From assembly GCA_964013575.1 (NCBI GenBank), contig CAXGWP010000005.1, positions 1-64,000 on the forward strand: 64,000 nt of DNA. The letters are read 5' to 3'. Below are positions 26,884-36,141 of the stretch, piece by piece (position 1 is the first letter of the stretch; the number at the start of each line of letters is the position of its first letter). Under the pieces are notes generated by a model. The model had not been told where the DNA came from, did no database searches, and worked only from the letters and a program-made list of their open reading frames with translations. Position numbers and translations under genes: made by a program. The stretch comes from BJGV01 sp964013575 (lineage in GTDB: Bacteria; Pseudomonadota; Gammaproteobacteria; Burkholderiales; Nitrosomonadaceae).

Positions 26884-28294
26884 CCCTAATATCCCCACAA
26901 GAATAGTTCATAAGATCTTTTGATACGATACTTATAGAACCTGCACCCATAACTAAAACCACATCTTTATGTTTTACGACATTGAAAATGGCTGTAGGCA
27001 GCTCTTCAACAGTTTCAATAAAAATTGGCTCAATTCTCCCCTGTATCCTAATAGCTCGTACAAGTGATTTTCCATCAGCAGCAATAATTGGTGCTTCCCC
27101 CGCTGAATATATTTCAGTTAATAATAATACATCTGCTTTAGATAAAATCTTTACAAGATCCTCAAATAAATCTCTTGTACGTGTATAACGATGTGGCTGA
27201 AATACAACTATAAGACGCCGCCCAGGAAACGCACCACGTGCTGCATTTATTGTCGCAGCAATTTCTACTGGATGATGACCATAATCATCAACCAGAGTAA
27301 AGCTACCATTTATTCCTGATATCTGAATCTCACCATAACGCTGGAAACGTCTCTCAACTCCCTTAAACATATTCAATGCATGAATTATAGATCTATCTGA
27401 AATCCCTAATTCATTTCCTACTGCAATTGCAGCCAATGCATTTAGCACATTATGTATTCCTGGCAAATTAAGCCTTATGTCCAACTTACGAACCGTGTCA
27501 TTAATCTCAATAACTGCAGTAAAATCCATCTTCCCTTTACAATGGGAAATATTAACAGCCCTAATTTTAGCTCCTTCTGACAAGCCATATGTCAAAATAG
27601 GCTTCGTAATAGTAGGAATAATTTCACGTATATTAGGATCATCTACACATAGAATTGCTAATCCATAAAATGGAAGGTGCTGTACAAAATCTACAAAAGC
27701 CTTCTTTAATTTATTAAAATCATGATCATAAGTTTCCATATGATCATGATCTATATTAGTAACCACTGCTAATATAGGCTGCAAATAAAGAAATGATGCG
27801 TCAGATTCATCTGCCTCTACTACAATAAACTCACCACTCCCTAATTTGGCATGAGACCCTGCAGATTCCAGTTTCCCACCAATTATAAAAGTAGGATCCA
27901 TTCCATCCTGTGCAAGAACACTAGCGATTAGACTCGTAGTAGTAGTCTTACCGTGAGTGCCTGCAACACCAATCCCCTGGCGTAACCGCAATAACTCTGC
28001 CAACATTATTGCTCTAGGAACTACTGGAGTATTATTTCTTCGTGCTGCATTTACTTCCGGATTATCTGGCTTTATTACACTCGATATGACTACAGCATCT
28101 GCTGAATCAATATGATCCTCTGAATGGCCGATATGAACATTAGCACCTAAAGTTCTTAGCCGTTTTGTTGTAACACTATCTGATACATCTGAACCACTTA
28201 TTTTATAACCCAAATTTAATAATACCTCGGCTATTCCACTCATACCGGACCCACCAATACCAACAAAATGAATATGTTTTACTTTATGCTTCAT
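26876..28294 (-). CDS. murC: UDP-N-acetylmuramate--L-alanine ligase
   Basis: MurC adds L-Ala to UDP-MurNAc, the first stem-peptide ligase. The 472-residue protein has the N-terminal HFVGIGGSGMSGIAE (about 9-23), the ATP loop GVAGTHGKTTTTSL (about 109-122), EADESDASFL, TNIDHDHM and DDYGHHPVEI. Length is normal. Its end overlaps murB, and it follows murG by 56 bp in the standard order. Confidence 0.97.
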   Translation of the reverse strand: MKHKVKHIHFVGIGGSGMSGIAEVLLNLGYKISGSDVSDSVTTKRLRTLGANVHIGHSEDHIDSADAVVISSVIKPDNPEVNAARRNNTPVVPRAIMLAELLRLRQGIGVAGTHGKTTTTSLIASVLAQDGMDPTFIIGGKLESAGSHAKLGSGEFIVVEADESDASFLYLQPILAVVTNIDHDHMETYDHDFNKLKKAFVDFVQHLPFYGLAILCVDDPNIREIIPTITKPILTYGLSEGAKIRAVNISHCKGKMDFTAVIEINDTVRKLDIRLNLPGIHNVLNALAAIAVGNELGISDRSIIHALNMFKGVERRFQRYGEIQISGINGSFTLVDDYGHHPVEIAATINAARGAFPGRRLIVVFQPHRYTRTRDLFEDLVKILSKADVLLLTEIYSAGEAPIIAADGKSLVRAIRIQGRIEPIFIETVEELPTAIFNVVKHKDVVLVMGAGSISIVSKDLMNYSCGDIRDE

Positions 28295-28350
28295 TCTTTA
28301 TCTTTATAAAGTGTTAATCAGAAAACTATTACAAAGTAAATAATATCTTA

Positions 28351-29427
28351 TTATTCATTTTTAATGATACTAACGCACTCCTCTGCTACTATTCTAGTAG
28401 CATTAGGCATTGATAATTCTCGTGCCTTTATTGCCATTTTCAATAATTTTTTTCTAGTAAAATCTGATAATAATTTAGCTAAACTATGGGGGGTCAATTC
28501 ACTCTCTAATAACATCACTGCAGCACCATAACTACTTAAAAATTTTGCATTATATATCTGATGATCATCTGCAGCATATGGATAAGGCACAAGGATACTT
28601 GCTATACCCACAGAGGATAATTCAGAAATTGTAAGTGCACCAGCCCGACATATAACCAAATCACACTCTGAGTACCGGATAGCTATGTTATCAATAAAGT
28701 CGACCAATTCTCCCTCTACCCCAGACTCTAAATAATTTTTATTTAAAGTTCCTAGGTGTTTATCCCCACCTTGATGAACAACATCTGGTCGCACGTTTTC
28801 TGGTATCAATTGTAAAGCCTTTGGTACCACAATATTTAATGCTTGTGCACCTAAACTACCACCTATTACCAAGATCTTTAGATTGCCATCCCTCACCCCA
28901 TACCTACTATCTGGTTCATCTAATTGATTAATCTCACTACGTACTGGATTTCCTGAGAAAATCACCTTGTTCTTATCTTTAATTGAGTCAGGAAATCCTA
29001 TTAATACTCTATCTGCAAGCTTAGCTAATATCTTATTTGTAAGACCAGGTATTGAGTTCTGCTCATGAATCAATAAAGGTTTATTTAAGAATGAAGCCAT
29101 AACCCCCCCTGGGAATGCTGGGTAGCCCCCCATACCCAATACCACATCTGGACGTAAAATAAATAAGAGCTTTCCACTTTGCCAAAGTGCAAATAGCAGC
29201 CTTATAGGAAGAGTAACCCAAGCCATTAAATTTTTTCTACCTAAACCCGAGAAATCAATAAACTTAATATCGTATCCTTTTCTTAAAACTAGCGATTCTT
29301 CCATTCCGCCTTTTGTTCCTAACCACACTACTCTCCAACCATTTTTCTTTAAATAATCTGCTACTGCTAATGCTGGAAAAATATGCCCTCCAGTTCCCCC
29401 AGCCATAATTAAGATAGTATGTGTCAA
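28351..29427 (-). CDS. murG: UDP-GlcNAc:lipid I N-acetylglucosaminyltransferase
   Basis: MurG converts lipid I to lipid II on the cytoplasmic face of the membrane. The 358-residue GT28 enzyme shows the glycine-rich loop MAGGTGGHIFPALAVA (8-23), a second G-loop GGSLGAQALN, HQGG, and the donor-site CRAGALTISEL. The start is TTG at 29427, which gives MTHTILIMAGG, the usual length ahead of the G-loop; an ATG at 29406 would cut into it. An agg lies about 9-11 bp upstream of the TTG. Confidence 0.96.
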   Translation of the reverse strand: MTHTILIMAGGTGGHIFPALAVADYLKKNGWRVVWLGTKGGMEESLVLRKGYDIKFIDFSGLGRKNLMAWVTLPIRLLFALWQSGKLLFILRPDVVLGMGGYPAFPGGVMASFLNKPLLIHEQNSIPGLTNKILAKLADRVLIGFPDSIKDKNKVIFSGNPVRSEINQLDEPDSRYGVRDGNLKILVIGGSLGAQALNIVVPKALQLIPENVRPDVVHQGGDKHLGTLNKNYLESGVEGELVDFIDNIAIRYSECDLVICRAGALTISELSSVGIASILVPYPYAADDHQIYNAKFLSSYGAAVMLLESELTPHSLAKLLSDFTRKKLLKMAIKARELSMPNATRIVAEECVSIIKNE

Positions 29428-29464
29428 TCTAAATACCTAGAATTATTTTGATAATAACTTAACT

Positions 29465-30625
29465 TCATATTTTATATCCTTTCATTAACTGACGATTCTC
29501 CCAGTCAACTCTTAATAAAATTGCTAGGGCAATGCAATTTGCAACAATACTACTACCACCAAAACTCATTAATGGCAAAGTTAATCCTTTTGTAGGTAAA
29601 ATACCCATATTTACACCCATATTGATAAAAGCCTGTATTCCAATCCATACTCCAATACCCTGAGCTACTAATGCAGAGAAAAAACGTTCACGTATTGCTG
29701 CCTGACGCCCTATCACAAAGGCACGTATTACTAACCATGAAAATAGAATTACTACAACTATTACCCCAATAAAACCAAGCTCCTCCGCTATTACTGCTAG
29801 TAAGAAATCAGTATGTGCTTCTGGCAAATAGAATAATTTCTCTACACTTCCGCCTAGCCCGACACCTTCCCATCCACCTCTCCCAAATGCCATCAGAGAA
29901 TGAGACAATTGATACCCTGAACTAAACTCATCTTCAAATGGATTTAAAGTAGCAATGATTCGTTTCATACGATAAGGCTCAAACAAAATTAATGCCATTA
30001 CAGCCAAGCACAATATCCCAATTATTTGGCCAAATAATTTTATATTCATGCCTCCTAAAAATAAAATAGCCATTACATTACTAGTAATAACTACAAATGC
30101 CCCTAAATCTGGTTGCTTTAGTAACAAAAATCCTAACATTACCATTACAATAAAGATTGGTAAGAATCCCTTCCTAAAATTATCCAAATAAGATTCTCTT
30201 TTAATTGTATAACCTGCAACATACATTACCATGAATAATTTCATAAATTCGGAAGGCTGTAGATTTACAAAGAATAACGATAACCAACGCTTACTCCCAT
30301 TAACTTCATGCCCTATACCAGGAATCAATACTAATGCAAGCAGTACCATACCTATCAGAAATGGATATAGTGAATATTTCTGCCAGAATTTCATTGGCGC
30401 TTGAAATACAATCAACCCAACAAATAAACCAACTAACAAGAAAACTCCTTGCCGAACAAGAAAATATGCTGCATAACCATTCCCACGACTAGTCTCAGCT
30501 ATTGAAATAGAAGCTGAATAAACCATAATGAGACCTAAACTCAATAGAAATATTGCAGACCAAATTAGGCTCTGATCAAAATCAGATATAATTCTCTGAT
30601 TACTAGTACTAGGTTGATAAATCAT
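29465..30625 (-). CDS. ftsW: septal peptidoglycan glycosyltransferase FtsW
   Basis: FtsW is the SEDS-family polymerase that works with FtsI at the septum. The 386-residue protein has about ten membrane segments and the SEDS signatures KQPDLGAFVVI, AHTDFLLAVIAEELGF (catalytic Asp region) and PTKGLTLPLMSFGGSS. It lies between murD (21 bp) and murG (37 bp). No sign of alteration. Confidence 0.96.
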   Translation of the reverse strand: MIYQPSTSNQRIISDFDQSLIWSAIFLLSLGLIMVYSASISIAETSRGNGYAAYFLVRQGVFLLVGLFVGLIVFQAPMKFWQKYSLYPFLIGMVLLALVLIPGIGHEVNGSKRWLSLFFVNLQPSEFMKLFMVMYVAGYTIKRESYLDNFRKGFLPIFIVMVMLGFLLLKQPDLGAFVVITSNVMAILFLGGMNIKLFGQIIGILCLAVMALILFEPYRMKRIIATLNPFEDEFSSGYQLSHSLMAFGRGGWEGVGLGGSVEKLFYLPEAHTDFLLAVIAEELGFIGVIVVVILFSWLVIRAFVIGRQAAIRERFFSALVAQGIGVWIGIQAFINMGVNMGILPTKGLTLPLMSFGGSSIVANCIALAILLRVDWENRQLMKGYKI

Positions 30626-30646
30626 TAATATTGACCTAAAAACTAC

Positions 30647-32062
30647 TTAATGTATAACTCTTGCAGTATCTAAAATTTTCAACTCTAAATCTTTTATTGC
30701 TTCAATATAAACTTCAGCACGATGAATATAATCTCTAAACATATCAGTGCTAGCACAAGCAGGGGACATAAGTACAACATCACCAACCTTTGCTAAAGAA
30801 AAACTCTTTTCTACTGCATCTTCTAATGTTATTGCACTATGCAGAGGAATACCACACCCATTTATTGCATCTGCAATTCTTCCTGCATCTATTCCAATCA
30901 GAACCACTGCCTGAACACCATGTGAAACTGATTCTTTCAATGGAGAAAAATCTTGTTGCTTCCCATCACCACCTATAATCAATATTTTTTTCTGAGTAAT
31001 ACTATTAATAGCCGCAATTGTCGCACCTACATTTGTAGCTTTTGAATCATTATAAAATGTAATTCCGCCCAACATCACAACCTTCTCCATACGATGAGGT
31101 AGCCCAGAAAATTCTCTTAAAGCCTTAAGCATTGGACCATAATCCACACCCACAGCGTGACATAAAGCCAGCGCAGCTAAAGCATTAGCAATATTATGGG
31201 GGCCATTAACCCCAAGTTCACTGACTTTTATTAGCCTATTACTACCTTGTACAATCCAAGTATCATCATCTACTAACAAACCAAAATCATTCCTATTAAC
31301 TGGAAAACCCATACCAAAAGTTATCTGCTTTCTACCGGCTATTCCCATACTATTAACAATAGGATCGTCACGATTTAATATCTGTACCATACTTCCATTA
31401 TCTATTTTCGCTGAGAATATTTTCGCCTTAGTGGCAACATAATCATCCATATTAGAATAACGATCTAGATGATCTTCGCTCAAATTAAGAACTGTAGCCA
31501 CATCAGGATTAAAATTCTTTGTAGCTTCCAATTGAAAACTTGAAATTTCTAAAACCCATGCTTGCGGGGGCTTTCCAGAATCAATCCTCTGCATAAATTT
31601 ATTTAATACTGCCGGGCCTATATTCCCCGCCACCTCTATATCCCACCCAGCCTCTCTTAACATTGCATCAACCATAGATGACACTGTCGTTTTTCCATTA
31701 GAACCTGTAATTGCTAAAACCTTTGGTTTTATAACATTACATTTATTAATTACTAAAGAAAATAGCTCAATATCACCAACAACTGGAATTCCACATTTAA
31801 TTGCCTGATGTATTAATGGAATAGTTTGAGAAATACCTGGACTAATAGCAATAAGATCTATTCCCTTAAATATTGCATCTGAGAAAGAACCAGTGAAAAT
31901 CTGATCCATAGGGATAATTTCTTTCAATATACTAAGATTTGGAGGCTCAGTACGGCTATCTGCTACACGAATATTTAAACCTATACGCGACAACCATTTA
32001 ACCATAGATAATCCAGTTTCACCCATTCCAAGAACCAAAACCGTTTTTCCATATAGGTTCAT
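30647..32062 (-). CDS. murD: UDP-N-acetylmuramoylalanine--D-glutamate ligase
   Basis: MurD adds D-Glu to UDP-MurNAc-L-Ala. At 471 residues it is slightly long. The N-terminal dinucleotide-like GMGETGLSMVKWL (12-24) is followed by the ATP loop AITGSNGKTTVSSM (about 118-131), the NLSEDHLDRY segment, NDSKATN and GGDGKQQDF. Its ATG overlaps the mraY stop (ATGA at 32059-32062), so translation is coupled. Confidence 0.97.
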   Translation of the reverse strand: MNLYGKTVLVLGMGETGLSMVKWLSRIGLNIRVADSRTEPPNLSILKEIIPMDQIFTGSFSDAIFKGIDLIAISPGISQTIPLIHQAIKCGIPVVGDIELFSLVINKCNVIKPKVLAITGSNGKTTVSSMVDAMLREAGWDIEVAGNIGPAVLNKFMQRIDSGKPPQAWVLEISSFQLEATKNFNPDVATVLNLSEDHLDRYSNMDDYVATKAKIFSAKIDNGSMVQILNRDDPIVNSMGIAGRKQITFGMGFPVNRNDFGLLVDDDTWIVQGSNRLIKVSELGVNGPHNIANALAALALCHAVGVDYGPMLKALREFSGLPHRMEKVVMLGGITFYNDSKATNVGATIAAINSITQKKILIIGGDGKQQDFSPLKESVSHGVQAVVLIGIDAGRIADAINGCGIPLHSAITLEDAVEKSFSLAKVGDVVLMSPACASTDMFRDYIHRAEVYIEAIKDLELKILDTARVIH

Positions 32063-33144
32063 CTTAATTTAAGTGTAGATAACCCGAGTAGCACTAACAT
32101 CATAGTTATAATCCAGAACCGAACTACTACTTGATTCTCCTTCCACCCTTTTAACTCAAAATGATGGTGCAATGGAGCCATTCGGAAAATACGCCTACCT
32201 GTTAATTTGAATGAAGCTACCTGTACCATTACTGATAAAGTTTCTACCACAAATACACCACCCATAATAAGAAGTATAATTTCCTGGCGTATTATTATAG
32301 TAACAACACCAAGTGCAGCACCAAGAGCCAAAGCACCAACATCACCCATAAATACTTCTGCTGGGTAAGCATTAAACCATAAAAAAGCAAGCCCTGAACC
32401 TGCCAATGCACCACAAAATACAGCTAATTCAGCTGCATTCGGAATATAAGGAATACCAAGATATTTTGCAAAAATTGAATGACCAGCCACATAAGCAAAA
32501 ACTGCTAGCCCACTACTAATCATAACTGTTGGCATAATAGCCAACCCATCTAAACCATCAGTCAAATTTACTGCATTACTAGCACCTACTATGACAAAAT
32601 AGGAGAGCATTACAAATCCAACTAACCCCAATGGTATTATGATTTGCTTAAAAAAAGGCACAATCATACTAGTTTGTACTGCGGAGTCTGCGGTAAGCGC
32701 CAGGTAAAATGCAACAGTAAGTGCAATTGAAGACTGCCAGAAAAATTTAACACCAGCGGAAAGTCCTTTTGGATTGTTATATACCACCTTCCTATAATCG
32801 TCTACCCAGCCAATTGCCCCAAAACCTAAGGTCGTTAACAATACTACCCATATATAATGATTATCTAAATCTGCCCACAATAAGGTACTAATTGCAATAG
32901 AAACTAATATCAATGCACCTCCCATAGTAGGAGTACCTGCTTTAACAAGGTGTGTTTGTGGGCCATCATCACGAACCGATTGACCAATTCTATATGCAGA
33001 AAGCTTACGAATCATAGCTGGACCGACAATAAATGAAATCACTAAAGATGTCAGTGCAGCTAATACCGTTCGTAATGTAATATAATTGAATACATTAAAT
33101 GCTCGGATATCTCCTGCTAACCATTGTGTAAATTCTAATAACAT
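32059..33144 (-). CDS. mraY: phospho-N-acetylmuramoyl-pentapeptide transferase
   Basis: MraY moves phospho-MurNAc-pentapeptide to undecaprenyl phosphate, making lipid I. The 361-residue polytopic protein has GTPTMGGAL, the catalytic WVDDYRK, NAVNLTDGLDGLA and MAPLHHHFELKG, all family signatures. It sits 79 bp after murF, the one wider gap in this part of the cluster, and overlaps murD by 4 bp. Confidence 0.97.
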   Translation of the reverse strand: MLLEFTQWLAGDIRAFNVFNYITLRTVLAALTSLVISFIVGPAMIRKLSAYRIGQSVRDDGPQTHLVKAGTPTMGGALILVSIAISTLLWADLDNHYIWVVLLTTLGFGAIGWVDDYRKVVYNNPKGLSAGVKFFWQSSIALTVAFYLALTADSAVQTSMIVPFFKQIIIPLGLVGFVMLSYFVIVGASNAVNLTDGLDGLAIMPTVMISSGLAVFAYVAGHSIFAKYLGIPYIPNAAELAVFCGALAGSGLAFLWFNAYPAEVFMGDVGALALGAALGVVTIIIRQEIILLIMGGVFVVETLSVMVQVASFKLTGRRIFRMAPLHHHFELKGWKENQVVVRFWIITMMLVLLGLSTLKLR

Positions 33145-33223
33145 ATTCTACCTAATAGGGCTCTCAATTTTTCCCTTAAATTTTAATTCTAATGGATTTA
33201 TTCTTTTTTAGAATCAATCAAAT

Positions 33224-34591
33224 TTATACCTCAAACCTTCTAACTATTCGATCCATTTGCATAAACCTAGATCCTTTTATTAACAATGTTACATTGGGAG
33301 CTAATACTGACTCAATTTCTACTAAAATATCTTCGATATTTTTAAAATGTTGTCCACCGGAACCAAATTTCCTTACAGAATATGCACTTAATTTACCTAA
33401 AGCAAATAGCCTATCTATCCCAATGAGACGAGCTTCTTTACCAATACGTTCATGAAAATCTATAGCAGCATCACCTAATTCGCCCATATCCCCAAGAATT
33501 AGAATCTTCTTTCCAGTAGAAATATTTGCTAACACTGATAATGCAGCTCGTACTGATTCTGGATTAGCGTTATAACTATCATCTATCATGATTGCGCCAT
33601 ACAGACACTTCTTTTGCTGTAATCTACCGTTCACCCCATCAAATAATTCCAATCCATTTACAATATTTTTCTTTCTTACACCTATTGCAGTTGATGCTGC
33701 AGCTGCTGCAAGTGCGTTATAAACATTATGCCTTCCTGGGACCCGCAATTTGATTTCTACCACTCCATCGGGATGCTCTAATTTCATTCTGGTGCTAGTA
33801 GAATTTAATTGATAACACCCTCTCACTTTTGCTTTATTATTTAACCCAAAATCAATTATTGATTTATTATCAGCAATTTTCCGCCATAGTTTTACATTTG
33901 AATCATCTGCATTAATAACTGCTACGCCTGACTTATCTAACCCTTCAAAAATTTCACCTTTAGCAAGTGCCACTTCCTTAACAGAACCAATCCCTTCTAT
34001 ATGTGCAGCACCTGCATTCGTTATCAGTGCAACAGTAGGCTTTACTAGATTAGTTAAATATGAAATTTCACCAGCGTGACTCATACCCATTTCTATTACC
34101 GCATATTCATGCTTTCTATCTAACTGTAACAACATTTTTGGAACACCAATATCATTATTAAAATTACCAGTAGTTGCTAATATTTTGTTACGATTCTCTC
34201 CAACTAACTGAAGTAGTATTAATGCAATCATTTCTTTTACTGTTGTTTTTCCATTGCTACCTGTTACTGCAATTATAGGTATATCAAAGCGCCCCCTCCA
34301 ATATGCTGCCAATTGGCCCAAACCTAATAGTGTATCTCTAACAATTATTATAGGAATTGTTAGACTCTGGTCCTCTTTGATATCTGAACCTTGATTAACC
34401 ATAACAGCTGCAGCACCTCTATCCTTTGCCTGGAAAATAAATTCATGCCCATCAAAATTCTTACCACTCAAAGCTACAAATAAATCACCACCCTTTATAT
34501 CTCTGCTATCAGTACTTACTCCAGTAAAAAGCACATCTTTACCATGCCATTCTGCATGCAATATATGGGCCACTTCCTGTACTGTCATCAT
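33224..34591 (-). CDS. murF: UDP-MurNAc-tripeptide--D-alanyl-D-alanine ligase
   Basis: MurF adds D-Ala-D-Ala to the UDP-tripeptide. The 455-residue Mur ligase has the N-terminal domain with STDSRDIKGGDLFVAL, the ATP loop VTGSNGKTTVKEM (about 109-121), TNAGAAHIEG and DDSYNANP. It starts with two Met codons (ATGATG) that overlap the murE stop (34588-34591). Length is normal. Confidence 0.97.
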   Translation of the reverse strand: MMTVQEVAHILHAEWHGKDVLFTGVSTDSRDIKGGDLFVALSGKNFDGHEFIFQAKDRGAAAVMVNQGSDIKEDQSLTIPIIIVRDTLLGLGQLAAYWRGRFDIPIIAVTGSNGKTTVKEMIALILLQLVGENRNKILATTGNFNNDIGVPKMLLQLDRKHEYAVIEMGMSHAGEISYLTNLVKPTVALITNAGAAHIEGIGSVKEVALAKGEIFEGLDKSGVAVINADDSNVKLWRKIADNKSIIDFGLNNKAKVRGCYQLNSTSTRMKLEHPDGVVEIKLRVPGRHNVYNALAAAAASTAIGVRKKNIVNGLELFDGVNGRLQQKKCLYGAIMIDDSYNANPESVRAALSVLANISTGKKILILGDMGELGDAAIDFHERIGKEARLIGIDRLFALGKLSAYSVRKFGSGGQHFKNIEDILVEIESVLAPNVTLLIKGSRFMQMDRIVRRFEV

Positions 34592-36141
34592 ATTTGGTCC
34601 TGCATTTTTGCTAGTTCCTGTAAAGTTAATCTCACCACTCTCATATCACTAAAAGGAATTTTTTGCGCACCTATTTCCTGATATTCTTCACTTCCTTTTC
34701 CTGCAATAAGAACCACATCACCTCTATGCGCATCATTTAAAGCCCGGCAAATAGCCACTTCTCTATTTTCTTCAACAAAATAATTTTTATCTGCACCCAA
34801 GGCTATATCATTAATAATAGAATAAGGATCCTCATCACGGGGATTATCACTAGTAATAATAGTTTCATCAGATAACTCTGTTGCAATTTTTCCCATAAGC
34901 GCCCGTTTATCTTGGTCGCGATTGCCACCACAACCAAAAACACAAATTAATTTTGATTTCTTATTTCTAAATTTTAAAATATTGGCAGTACTACTAACAA
35001 TCTCACGTAGTGCTGTTAATGTTTTTTTTAAAGCGTCTGGAGTATGAGCAAAATCAACAATCACCAATGGTAAACTACCTCCACCAAATTTCTGCATCCT
35101 ACCTGATATAGATTGTATTTTTTTTAATGACTTCACTGCATCACTTAAATTAAAACCACACGCTAATAGTGTAGAAATAACTCCAAGCAAATTAGATGCA
35201 TTAAAAGCTCCAATTAACTCTGCTTTGACCCCTATACGCTCCCCCTCAAATACAACTTCAAACTCTAGCTCCTTGGCATTAATTTTCAAATTACAACCAT
35301 AAACCATTTTAAATAATTTTGAATCACAACCCTCTATTTCCAGATCTTTAAACCCATACCCTATAATATCTATAGGTCGACCCTTTAATTTATTTATCAA
35401 ATTTATACCAAAATCATCATCAAAATTTATAACAGCATACTTAAGCCCATTCCAATGAAATAAGCTTGCTTTACAAGCAGCATATGCATCCATGCTGCCA
35501 TGATAATCCAAATGGTCATGTGATAAATTCGTAAATAATGCTATTGATAATGTAGACCCATTTATTCTGCCTTGAGCTATACCGTGAGATGAAGCCTCCA
35601 TTACCACATACTGAGCACCTTGTTTCAAGAAATCAGCCATTCTTTGCTGTAATAAAACTGGGCCAGGCGTTGTATTAATAGAAGGAAGAAGATTATCTGA
35701 AAAACCACTGCCCAAAGTACCTATTGAAGCCGCTCTTATACCAAGCTCTGCCAACGCCTGGGCTATCCACTGAACACATGACGTCTTTCCATTTGTTCCA
35801 GTAACACCAATTAGACATAGTTTTCCAGATGGATTTCTATATACATGACTTGCAATTGCACCCACCTTATTACGTAAGCTTGATATTGATAAATTAGGTA
35901 TCTTCCACTTAGGATTCCATACAAAACCATTTTGTTCCCACAATACTGCATTTGCCCCCGCTTTAATTGCTTGTGGAATATATTTACGTGTATCAACCTT
36001 CTCTCCAACATAAGCTAGAAATGTATCTCCTGGTTTAACCATTCGACTATCAGTAACTAGATTCTCAATATTAATACCCATGCTATTAAGTAAGTCTGGG
36101 TCAAAATTTTCTTCTAATATTTCTTTACTCCTAAAATTCAT
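34588..36141 (-). CDS. murE: UDP-MurNAc-L-Ala-D-Glu:meso-diaminopimelate ligase
   Basis: MurE adds the third residue of the stem peptide. The DNPR motif (TSDNPRDEDP, near residues 430-440) marks the meso-diaminopimelate-specific type, as expected for a Gram-negative cell. The ATP loop VTGTNGKTSCVQW, the INTTPGP segment, HDHLDYHG and GKGSEEYQ are present. At 517 residues it is a little longer than the E. coli enzyme. Overlaps of 4 bp join it to ftsI upstream and murF downstream. Confidence 0.97.
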   Translation of the reverse strand: MNFRSKEILEENFDPDLLNSMGINIENLVTDSRMVKPGDTFLAYVGEKVDTRKYIPQAIKAGANAVLWEQNGFVWNPKWKIPNLSISSLRNKVGAIASHVYRNPSGKLCLIGVTGTNGKTSCVQWIAQALAELGIRAASIGTLGSGFSDNLLPSINTTPGPVLLQQRMADFLKQGAQYVVMEASSHGIAQGRINGSTLSIALFTNLSHDHLDYHGSMDAYAACKASLFHWNGLKYAVINFDDDFGINLINKLKGRPIDIIGYGFKDLEIEGCDSKLFKMVYGCNLKINAKELEFEVVFEGERIGVKAELIGAFNASNLLGVISTLLACGFNLSDAVKSLKKIQSISGRMQKFGGGSLPLVIVDFAHTPDALKKTLTALREIVSSTANILKFRNKKSKLICVFGCGGNRDQDKRALMGKIATELSDETIITSDNPRDEDPYSIINDIALGADKNYFVEENREVAICRALNDAHRGDVVLIAGKGSEEYQEIGAQKIPFSDMRVVRLTLQELAKMQDQI